From: CANJSG01 sp038203875
GTDB taxonomy: Bacteria > Verrucomicrobiota > Verrucomicrobiia > Limisphaerales > CANJSG01
Reading direction: 5' to 3'
Assembly (NCBI GenBank): GCA_038203875.1
Contig: JBBRDN010000086.1
Span: forward strand, 1 to 16,043
Length of the DNA stretch: 16,043 nucleotides
Position 1 is the stretch's first letter, and each line of letters starts with the position of its first letter. The translations under genes were made by a program, and so were the position numbers. Of this stretch, positions 1 to 5,897 are shown piece by piece. The notes beneath the pieces were generated by a model, which had not been told where the DNA came from, did no database searches, and was given only the letters and a program-made list of their open reading frames with translations.

Positions 1-423
1 AAGAACTCGCATGTGCTCCCCGCCCTGATCCGGCGCTTCCATGAGGCAAAAGAATCCAAGGCGGCCTCCGTGACCTGCTGGGGCACGGGTTCGCCTCTGC
101 GGGAGTTCATGCACTCCGACGACCTCGGACGCGCCTGCGTCTTCCTGATGGAACGCTACAGCGAGGAAGCACACATCAACGTCGGTTCCGGCCAGGAAGT
201 GTCGATCAAGCAGTTGGCCGAACTGGTGAAGAAGGTCGTGGGCTTCGAAGGCGAGATTGTCTGGGACACGACCAAACCCGACGGCACACCGCGCAAGCTG
301 ATGGACAGTTCGAAGCTCTTCGCGCTGGGCTATCGACCGCAAGTCGAGCTGGAGGAGGGTATCCGCGGGGCCTACGAGGATTTCAAAGGCCAGGTGGCGC
401 GCGGGCATATCATCTCGAGGTGA
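1..423 (+). CDS. fcl: GDP-L-fucose synthase, C-terminal part (5' end outside window)
   Basis: This is the last 140 residues of GDP-4-keto-6-deoxymannose epimerase/reductase, the NADPH-dependent cytoplasmic enzyme that completes GDP-L-fucose synthesis. The frame is open from base 1 and ends at TGA 421-423. Visible family signatures are NSH followed by VLPALIRRFHEA at the very start, GTGSPLREFMHSDDLGRA, and KPDGTPRKLMD. The His at codon 10-12 matches the conserved catalytic His of the family (H179 in E. coli numbering, from memory). The Ser-Tyr-Lys triad lies upstream of the window. The C-terminus is complete and of normal length for the family. Its partner gmd lies about 1.9 kb downstream on the opposite strand, separated by a toxin cassette. 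I see no convincing terminator after the stop codon. Confidence 0.95.
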   Translation, partial: KNSHVLPALIRRFHEAKESKAASVTCWGTGSPLREFMHSDDLGRACVFLMERYSEEAHINVGSGQEVSIKQLAELVKKVVGFEGEIVWDTTKPDGTPRKLMDSSKLFALGYRPQVELEEGIRGAYEDFKGQVARGHIISR

Positions 424-621
424 ACGGATGGGAAGGACGCGCGGGAACATGACGCGCCTTCGAACCCAGCCCTTGAGCGACGAGAGGTTGCAGCCCGTGG
501 ACCACCGCGCTTTGCCCCACCTCCGTCACTCCATCGCATGAGACTCAATCGGACTCAGTAACCTCAGTCCTGCAAGACCACCGAGGTCGATGCCGCCACC
601 TGGCGGAAGATCGTCCTGCGG
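424..621. other. Junction between fcl and the orphan toxin cassette
   Basis: This stretch has no recognisable gene of its own. The Hint frame of the next gene is open back to base 562, just after an in-frame TAA at 559-561, and the codons from about 571 (C-K-T-T-E-V-D) onward look like genuine Hint-family protein. Cassette-derived sequence therefore probably begins near 571, before any start codon. Bases 424-560 hold no promoter, hairpin with a T-run or repeat that I can support. The abrupt in-frame stop followed by domain sequence suggests that the missing 5' part of the toxin gene was lost by recombination at about 560-570. Confidence 0.5.
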
Positions 622-1431
622 ATGCCCAATCCGGAGCAGTCGGCCGACATCATCGACCTCGAACTGCTCCGCTCGGTGGAATGGATGCAGGCGGTCGAAT
701 GCGGCGAGGATGCCGTCATCTGGTTCGACCTGGAGGAGATGGGCCTGCATGGCTGGGCCGAGGTTGTGCGGGTGGAACCCTGCCCGCCGATCAAGGCGGG
801 CCCCGGCCGCGTGGTCCTGGCCACCGTCACGCACTACAACTCCTTCCTCATGGACCTGCGGCTGGCCGGGGTTTCCGAACCGCTGCACTTGACCGACCGG
901 CACCGCCTGTTCTCCGCCACGCGGCAGGACTGGATTCCCGCCTCCGACCTCCGGGCCGGCGAAGACCTCGCCACCCGCTCCGGCACCGCCCGCATCCAGT
1001 CCGTCTCCGCCACCCCCGGCACCCAACGCGTCTTCAACATCGAGGCCGAATCCGAGCATTGCTTCTTCGCCGGCTCGGCCGAAGTCTTGAGCCACAACAC
1101 TAATCCGTGTGGGGGTGCAAAGAGAGGACCCAAAACAAAACTTCAAGGTGGACCACACAATGAGAAAATTGAGGAACTTGAAGGGCAATTGGGCAAGGAT
1201 GAGACCTTACTCGCCGGCGGCGGCCGGCTACCAGAGGTTCTTATCCCAACTCGCGGTGGCATGAAGTCTGGACGGAGACCCGATTTGCTAATCAGACGTG
1301 CCGATGGATCACTAAGAGGCGTCAATGTCGGCAGGTCAAAGGCCGACGGCAGTCCCCTCAAACGGGAACAGGACGCACTGGATGACCTTCGCCGTGCCGG
1401 TATTGACATGGATTTTATTCGTTACGACTGA
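622..1431 (+). CDS. Orphan polymorphic toxin fragment: C-terminal Hint domain plus nuclease-like toxin domain
   Basis: 269 residues from the first available ATG, which has no visible ribosome binding site. The frame is open back to 562 with no earlier start codon, so this is probably the 3' end of a larger gene. Residues 1-159 are the later part of a Hint (pretoxin, intein-like) domain: TxxH at 91-94 in a TDRHRLFS block, then WIPASDLRAGEDL, then VFNIEAESEH and the terminal SHN (His158-Asn159) where self-cleavage occurs in the family. The N-terminal Hint block with the catalytic Cys is missing. Residues 160-269 are the variable toxin. GGGRLPE (E205), GRRPD (D221) and GVNVGRSK (233-240) resemble C-terminal tips of Rhs-type toxins, and I infer a PD-(D/E)XK-like nuclease fold. 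The stop overlaps the next gene by one base (TGATG). GC falls from about 77% (961-1020) to 45% (1141-1200), counted by hand. Toxin tip fairly sure; fold uncertain; expression doubtful. Confidence 0.75.
   Translation: MPNPEQSADIIDLELLRSVEWMQAVECGEDAVIWFDLEEMGLHGWAEVVRVEPCPPIKAGPGRVVLATVTHYNSFLMDLRLAGVSEPLHLTDRHRLFSATRQDWIPASDLRAGEDLATRSGTARIQSVSATPGTQRVFNIEAESEHCFFAGSAEVLSHNTNPCGGAKRGPKTKLQGGPHNEKIEELEGQLGKDETLLAGGGRLPEVLIPTRGGMKSGRRPDLLIRRADGSLRGVNVGRSKADGSPLKREQDALDDLRRAGIDMDFIRYD
846..1074 (+). repeat. Hint-domain direct repeat, copy A
   Basis: A 229-bp stretch inside the Hint domain of the orphan toxin gene that recurs at 1987-2215 in the same orientation, exactly 1141 bases away and without indels. 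Comparing the copies by hand from the shared ATG gives 14 differences in 225 bases (about 94% identity). Eight are synonymous; the other six give Asp/Glu, Ala/Val, Ala/Thr, Thr/Ala, Gln/His and Cys/Arg. The frame is preserved in both copies. Confidence 0.9.
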
Positions 1432-1976
1432 TGACTATGCACAAGTTACTCGTTCAGTTCTACGCGACACCGCATGAATTAGCGGACTTTTTGCGGGAGC
1501 TTCTTAGTCTAGATTTGACGCTCGTTACGATGGAGCTGTCTCCCTTCTTGATCCAGCTCGCCTCGTCCAAGGCTGACTTGGAAGTGTCCAGACTTCAAAA
1601 GGCGAGCCAAGTTATGGTTTTTCACGAGCCTCCAGTCACCTCTTGCGAAAACTGGAATCAATTCTTGGACGCAAATCGAGATGGACTTTTCCTATGGATG
1701 GGAAGATTGGATCAGCAAGTATTGTCGCAGTCGTGGCTGTCCGCGCAATCCACCTCAGAACAGGTGATCAAGCGCTGGCGGAAGGTGGCAAACATTCTCA
1801 AGCGAAGGACCTCAGCAGGAGTATGGATAGCTAGTCTGTTAAACAAAGATGCGGGCTTTTACAAGCAGTTTAGGTTTACTGAGGGCGCCTTGAAACTCTT
1901 CGATGAGGGTTGTCGCATTGCTCCTCCGGCTGGGAACAATCTGGTCTTTCTTAGAAACCCCAGTCCCGACTGCTAG
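1431..1976 (+). CDS. Candidate immunity protein for the preceding toxin
   Basis: 181 residues starting at ATG 1431, which overlaps the toxin stop by one base (TGATG). This is the translational-coupling arrangement usual for toxin and immunity pairs. A second in-frame ATG at 1437 could also be used. I do not recognise the family. The protein looks soluble and cytoplasmic, without a signal peptide or transmembrane segment, and is rich in Leu, Trp and Phe (for example the WNQFLDANRDGLFLWMGRLD stretch near residues 78-97). A cytoplasmic inhibitor would suit a nuclease toxin. GC is about 50% in the sampled line 1441-1500, like the toxin domain and unlike the flanking Hint copies, so toxin and immunity gene probably arrived as one unit. 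The immunity role rests on position and coupling, not on homology. Confidence 0.65.
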   Translation: MTMHKLLVQFYATPHELADFLRELLSLDLTLVTMELSPFLIQLASSKADLEVSRLQKASQVMVFHEPPVTSCENWNQFLDANRDGLFLWMGRLDQQVLSQSWLSAQSTSEQVIKRWRKVANILKRRTSAGVWIASLLNKDAGFYKQFRFTEGALKLFDEGCRIAPPAGNNLVFLRNPSPDC

Positions 1977-1986
1977 AGTAGGTTCC

Positions 1987-2215
1987 CCTCATGGACCTGC
2001 GCCTGGCCGGGGTGTCCGAACCGCTGCACCTGACGGACCGGCACCGCCTCTTCTCCGCCACCCGGCAGGACTGGATTCCCGCCTCCGAACTCCGGGTCGG
2101 TGAAGACCTGGCCACCCGCTCCGGCACCACCCGCATCCAGTCCGTCTCCGCCGCCCCCGGCACCCACCGCGTCTTCAACATCGAGGCCGAATCCGAGCAT
2201 CGCTTCTTCGCCGGC
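1987..2215 (+). repeat. Hint-domain direct repeat, copy B
   Basis: The second copy of the 229-bp Hint segment. It starts 10 bases after the immunity stop codon and ends at the FFAG codons, just before the position where copy A continues to the SHN cleavage motif. The two copies bracket the AT-rich toxin and immunity genes, as expected if cassettes are exchanged by homologous recombination within the conserved Hint sequence. Confidence 0.9.
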
Positions 2216-2240
2216 AAAGCCACGTTGACGGAGATCAAAA

Positions 2241-2272
2241 GAAAAAGGCGCGGCCGAAGCCGCGCCTTTTTC
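2241..2272 (-). terminator. Rho-independent terminator after gmd (probably bidirectional)
   Basis: A perfect 14-bp inverted repeat (arms 2241-2254 and 2259-2272) with a 4-base CGAA loop. A GC-rich core is flanked by A5 and T5 runs, so it can end transcription in both directions. It lies about 22 bases beyond the gmd stop on the minus strand and would equally stop transcripts running out of the toxin cassette on the plus strand. Confidence 0.9.
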
Positions 2273-2293
2273 GTAGAGTTACTGTGAGGCCGA

Positions 2294-3307
2294 TCAGGCG
2301 TTGAGCTTGGTCTTGCCCTCGCGGTGGGCCTTGAGGAGGGCCACGTCGGCATCGACCATGAGCTTGGCCAGGCCGTGCATCTTGGTCTTGGGTTCCCAGC
2401 CGAGCTTCGCCTTCGCCTTGCTGTAGTCGCCGATCAAGAGATCGACCTCGGCGGGACGGCAATAGACGGGGTCGAACTCGACGTATTTCTGCCAGTCAAG
2501 CCCGACGCGGCTGAAGGCGACCTCCAAGAATTCCTTGATCGTGTATGTCTCGTTGGTCGCGAGCACGTAGTCGTCCGGCTCGTCCTGCTGGAGCATGCGC
2601 CACATGCCCTCGACGTATTCCTTGGCGTAGCCCCAGTCGCGCTTGGACTCGATGTTGCCGAGGAAGAGCTTGTCCTGGAGGCCGGCGTGGATGTGGGCGA
2701 CGGCGCGGGTGATCTTGCGCGTGACGAAGGTCTCGCCGCGGCGGGGCGACTCGTGGTTGAAGAGGATGCCGTTGGAGGCGTGCATGCCGTAGGACTCGCG
2801 GTAGTTCACCGTGATCCAGTAGGAATAGACCTTGGCCGCACCGTAGGGGCTGCGGGGATAGAAAGGCGTGGTCTCCGTCTGCGGAACTTCCATGACCTTG
2901 CCGAACATCTCGGACGAGGAGGCTTGGTAGAAGCGGGGTTTGATGCCCACTTCGCGGATCGCTTCGAGCAATCGGATCGTCCCGGTGCCGGTGATGTCGG
3001 CGGTGTATTCGGGGCTGTCGAAGCTCACGCGGACGTGGCTCTGCGCGGCGAGATTGTAGACCTCTTCAGGCTGGATCTTGGCCACGAGACGCGAAAGCGC
3101 GCTCGCGTCCGAGAGATCGCCGTAATGAAGGAAGAGACGGTTCTTGGGGCTGTGTGGATCTGCGTAGATGTGGTCCAGCCGAGACGTATTGAACGTGCTG
3201 GCCCGGCGGATGATGCCGTGGACTTCATAACCCTTCTCGAGGAGCAGTTCGGCGAGATATGAACCGTCCTGACCCGTGATACCCGTGATAAGTGCTTTTT
3301 TGGCCAT
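2294..3307 (-). CDS. gmd: GDP-mannose 4,6-dehydratase
   Basis: 337 residues, complete. The enzyme converts GDP-D-mannose to GDP-4-keto-6-deoxy-D-mannose, the substrate of the fcl product, for fucose-containing surface polysaccharide. It belongs to the short-chain dehydrogenase/reductase superfamily. The N-terminal NADP-binding motif GITGQDGSYLAELLL is followed by HGIIRRASTFNTSRLDH. The catalytic Ser/Glu region is SSSEMFG, and the Tyr-Lys pair sits in YGAAKVYSYW. FNHESPRRGETFVTRKI and RDWGYAKEYVEGMW are also characteristic. It is somewhat shorter than the E. coli enzyme (373 residues, from memory) but every core motif is present. It has its own apparent promoter region between it and the upstream cytochrome gene, and a strong terminator behind it. 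Its orientation, convergent with fcl, is unusual for this pair. Confidence 0.97.
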   Translation of the reverse strand: MAKKALITGITGQDGSYLAELLLEKGYEVHGIIRRASTFNTSRLDHIYADPHSPKNRLFLHYGDLSDASALSRLVAKIQPEEVYNLAAQSHVRVSFDSPEYTADITGTGTIRLLEAIREVGIKPRFYQASSSEMFGKVMEVPQTETTPFYPRSPYGAAKVYSYWITVNYRESYGMHASNGILFNHESPRRGETFVTRKITRAVAHIHAGLQDKLFLGNIESKRDWGYAKEYVEGMWRMLQQDEPDDYVLATNETYTIKEFLEVAFSRVGLDWQKYVEFDPVYCRPAEVDLLIGDYSKAKAKLGWEPKTKMHGLAKLMVDADVALLKAHREGKTKLNA

Positions 3308-3325
3308 AGTATTTTCCGTCCGGCG

Positions 3326-3353
3326 AGTAAATCGGTTGCCTGACTTGAATCAA
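3326..3353 (-). promoter_or_regulatory. Candidate sigma70-type promoter for gmd
   Basis: On the minus strand TTGATT (3348-3353) is followed after 16 bases by TTTACT (3326-3331), each matching its consensus at four of six positions, with the gmd start 18 bases further on. It lies between the terminator of the upstream operon and gmd, where a promoter is expected. The boxes are weak, and consensus rules for this phylum are uncertain. Confidence 0.3.
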
Positions 3354-3383
3354 GCTCGGACCAATCCGAAGTCTCCTTGAGAA

Positions 3384-3418
3384 CGAAAAAACCGGCGCTT
3401 TCGACGCCGGGTTTTTCG
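3384..3418 (-). terminator. Rho-independent terminator of the DUF1501/PSCyt operon
   Basis: An inverted repeat with the GC core CCGGCG/CGCCGG (3392-3397 with 3405-3410), a 7-base loop, one mismatch, and flanking A and T runs (3386-3391, 3412-3416). It lies 14 bases after the stop of the cytochrome-type gene and separates that operon from gmd, which runs in the same direction. Confidence 0.8.
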
Positions 3419-3431
3419 GGAAAAGGCCGTT

Positions 3432-5882
3432 CTAGTTGATGAAAGAAGCCTCGTTCGTCTGGAAGAGGGCGTGGGCCAGTTTTTCCCAGGCACCCAGGGG
3501 CGTCCTCGACCGCATTCCGATTTGTTGTGGAGGCCCCATACCCTTTTTGGCCGCTTTCTTGGCATCCTTGTCGCGAATCATTTCGCGAGGCCGCAACTGG
3601 GCCACCTCGACGGAACCGTCCGGCCGGTCGACGCCCGCCGGCGTGCCATCAACAAACTCCATGGCCATCTTCACCTCGGAAGGATTGGGCGGGCGCTGGA
3701 AAATCGCCAGGTAGAGGGCTCTGACGCGTTCCTCTTCCTTGGCGAGGCTTTCGAACTCGGGCCGATGGACGAGCTTCCGGGCCTGTTCCGCGACGAGCGG
3801 GCTGTTCATCATGAACAATGCCTGCTGTGGAACGATGGTTTCATGGCGCTTACCGGTCGGTGCGTCGGGGTTCGCGAAATCGAACTGCGTCATGACCTCC
3901 GGCATATTGCGGCGGTCGATGTAGCCGTAGACGGATCGACGTGTGGTGTATGGTTCCGCACCCAGATCGACGGGTTTGCCGCCGATGGTCCGGTCGAGCG
4001 ATCCGGAGATCGCGAGGATAGAGTCCCGCAGCGACTCGAAGTCGAGCCGACGAACATTGGCGCGCCAGAGGAGGTCGTTTTCGGGATCCAGTTCGGCGTA
4101 GCGAGGATTGGTCGCGCTGGTCTGCTGGTAGACCGCTGAGAGCATGATCTCACGATGCAGTTTCTTGATCGACCATCCGTCGGCCATGAACTTGGCGGAG
4201 AGGTAGTCGAGAAGCTTAGGATGCGTCGGCATCGACGCCATGTTGCCAAGGTCATCCGGCGTCGACACGAATCCATCGCCGAAGTGGTGGGTCCACACGC
4301 GGTTCACCAGCACGCGGGCCGTCATCGGGTTCTGCGGACTGGCGACGGCCTGGGCGAGTTCGAGGCGTCCGCTGCCGGTGCGATAGGCTGGACGGTTTGG
4401 ACCGGTTAGGATTTCGAGGAACCTTCGCGGGACAATCTCCCCCTTGTTGTCGGCCTCGCCCCGGATGAAGACGGGTGAATCCTTCGGTTTGGCGGAATCC
4501 ACGATCACGTTGGCCTTGGCCGGCACGCCGGGATGTTTGGTCTCCAAGTCGGCGTGCTGACGGATGAGCTGCTGCTGGCTTTTCTGGAGCTGCTTCCGTT
4601 TCTGCGCATCGCCGCCTTTCTTCACTCCGACAAACTCCTTCCTAAGCTCGACCCCCTGCTTGTCGAGTTCCGCCGACTGTTTCTTATAGTCCTGATACTC
4701 CGCCGTGCTCGTGATCGGCTTCAGGGGTGGAAGATTCTCCGGCTCGTAGCTGCTGGAGAAGATCCCGTAGAGCGAATAGTAGTCCTTCTGCGGAATCGGA
4801 TCGAACTTGTGGTCGTGGCATCGGGCGCACGAAACGGTGAGTCCCAGGAACGCCTTGGAGGTGACGTCGATCCGGTCATTGATGATGTCGGGCATCATCC
4901 CGTTGAACCGGTCGCCCAGAGTGAGAAAACCCAACGCCGCCAGCACGCTCTTGTCGGATCCCGTCGGCAAGCGGTCGGCGGCAAGCTGCTCGATGATGAA
5001 CTGGTTGTAGGGTTTGTCCTTGTTGAACGCGTCGACGACATAGTCGCGATAGGTCCACGCGTGCGGATAGCGGAAGTCCTCGCGCTGCCGTTTCACATCG
5101 CCCTTGGTGTCGGAGTATCGCGCCACGTCCAGCCAATGGCGCCCCCAGCGTTCACCGTAGGCCGACGAAGCCAGGAGGCGGTCAACGACCTTGGCGAACG
5201 CGTCCGGGGAACTGTCCGCGATGAAATCGTTCACCTCGTCGGATGTCGGAGGCAGGCCCGTGAGATCGAACGAGGCGCGACGGATCAAAGTCCGCTTGTC
5301 GGCAACGGGATTGGGCTTCATCCCCTTCTCCTCCAGCTTCTCCAGAATGAACCTGTCCACCGGAGTCTGCGCCCAGCCGGCCGTCTTCACTTCAGGCACG
5401 GAAGGTTTCTTGACCGGCTGGAAAGCCCAGTGTTGCCGGCCTACGCCGGCATAGGCGTTGTTGGTGGATGCTGCGGAGGCGACGCGGGGATCAGGTCCGC
5501 CCATACGGACCCACTGGGTCAGATCAGCCACCTGCTGCGGCGTCAGCTTTTCGCCCTTGGGCGGCATCTGGAGATCGGGATCGCTGCCGTTGATCGCGCG
5601 GATGAGGAGGCTTTCTGCGGGCTTGCCGGGGATCAACCCGGGCCCGGTGTTGCCGCCTTGCAGCAGGGAATCCCGCGTGTCGAGTTGAAGCCCTCCCTTC
5701 ACCTTTTCGGAAGTCGCGCTGTGGCACTTGTAGCATTTGTCCGCGAGCACCGGGCGCACCTTGGACTCGAAGAAATCCGTCTGCGCCTTGGTCAGGGGTT
5801 GAGTGGGTTCGTCCGCAGCAAACAGGGTTCCAGACGCGGCGGCGATCGTTGCGGCAATTGAGGTAAAGAAAGCGCGTTTCAT
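3432..5882 (-). CDS. PSCyt1 / DUF1549 / DUF1553 (PSD1) cytochrome-type protein
   Basis: 816 residues, complete, with an N-terminal Sec-type signal peptide (about residues 1-22, ending near LFAA). Residues 30-130 form a planctomycete-type cytochrome c domain with heme motif CYKCH at 50-54 and the downstream MPPKGEKL that often carries the Met ligand. A DUF1549 domain spans about 170-380 and ends in a second CxxCH (CARCH, 352-356) followed by DHKFDPI. A DUF1553 domain covers about 500-770 (QNPMTARVLVNRVWTHHFG and later motifs), and the C-terminus has the typical ALFQTNEASFIN. Such proteins are abundant in Planctomycetota and Verrucomicrobiota. They are secreted, and their biochemical role is not settled; a part in polysaccharide degradation is a common proposal. 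The start follows a GGAG-like site and lies 15 bases after the DUF1501 stop, so the two genes form one operon. Confidence 0.93.
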   Translation of the reverse strand: MKRAFFTSIAATIAAASGTLFAADEPTQPLTKAQTDFFESKVRPVLADKCYKCHSATSEKVKGGLQLDTRDSLLQGGNTGPGLIPGKPAESLLIRAINGSDPDLQMPPKGEKLTPQQVADLTQWVRMGGPDPRVASAASTNNAYAGVGRQHWAFQPVKKPSVPEVKTAGWAQTPVDRFILEKLEEKGMKPNPVADKRTLIRRASFDLTGLPPTSDEVNDFIADSSPDAFAKVVDRLLASSAYGERWGRHWLDVARYSDTKGDVKRQREDFRYPHAWTYRDYVVDAFNKDKPYNQFIIEQLAADRLPTGSDKSVLAALGFLTLGDRFNGMMPDIINDRIDVTSKAFLGLTVSCARCHDHKFDPIPQKDYYSLYGIFSSSYEPENLPPLKPITSTAEYQDYKKQSAELDKQGVELRKEFVGVKKGGDAQKRKQLQKSQQQLIRQHADLETKHPGVPAKANVIVDSAKPKDSPVFIRGEADNKGEIVPRRFLEILTGPNRPAYRTGSGRLELAQAVASPQNPMTARVLVNRVWTHHFGDGFVSTPDDLGNMASMPTHPKLLDYLSAKFMADGWSIKKLHREIMLSAVYQQTSATNPRYAELDPENDLLWRANVRRLDFESLRDSILAISGSLDRTIGGKPVDLGAEPYTTRRSVYGYIDRRNMPEVMTQFDFANPDAPTGKRHETIVPQQALFMMNSPLVAEQARKLVHRPEFESLAKEEERVRALYLAIFQRPPNPSEVKMAMEFVDGTPAGVDRPDGSVEVAQLRPREMIRDKDAKKAAKKGMGPPQQIGMRSRTPLGAWEKLAHALFQTNEASFIN

Positions 5883-5897
5883 GGTTCGTGTCTCCGA

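Larger units (their letters stand above)
1982..2287 (+). pseudogene. Truncated second Hint domain, remnant of an older toxin cassette
   Basis: An open frame that keeps about 75 residues of Hint sequence (from MDLRLAGVSEP to AESEHRFFAG) and lacks both ends. Upstream it is cut off by the TAG at 1979-1981 directly after the immunity gene. Downstream it loses the VLSHN cleavage motif and runs as KATLTEIKRKRRGRSRAFF into the terminator hairpin before gmd, so the last dozen or so residues are only translation of the terminator. It has no toxin domain and no convincing start (ATG 1991 lies inside the conserved domain). I read it as the stub of a cassette displaced when the current toxin and immunity genes came in. 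Confidence 0.75.

Noticed and set aside
424..480. Hairpin from repeated GACGCGC after fcl as a terminator
   Set aside because: The arms are mainly a direct repeat with a short self-complementary core, and there is no T-run.
526..1188. Minus-strand open frame over the Hint domain, with a matching one at 1973-2200
   Set aside because: The two minus frames resemble each other only because the underlying Hint DNA is repeated. The plus frame has Hint motifs (TxxH, SHN).
1991..2287. Second Hint copy as an independent functional gene
   Set aside because: It lacks the N-terminal half, the HN cleavage motif and any toxin domain, and its last codons are translated terminator sequence.
4533..5861. Plus-strand open frame (442 codons) opposite the PSCyt/DUF1549/DUF1553 gene
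   Set aside because: The minus strand encodes a full-length family protein with signal peptide and two CxxCH motifs. The plus frame has no family features.
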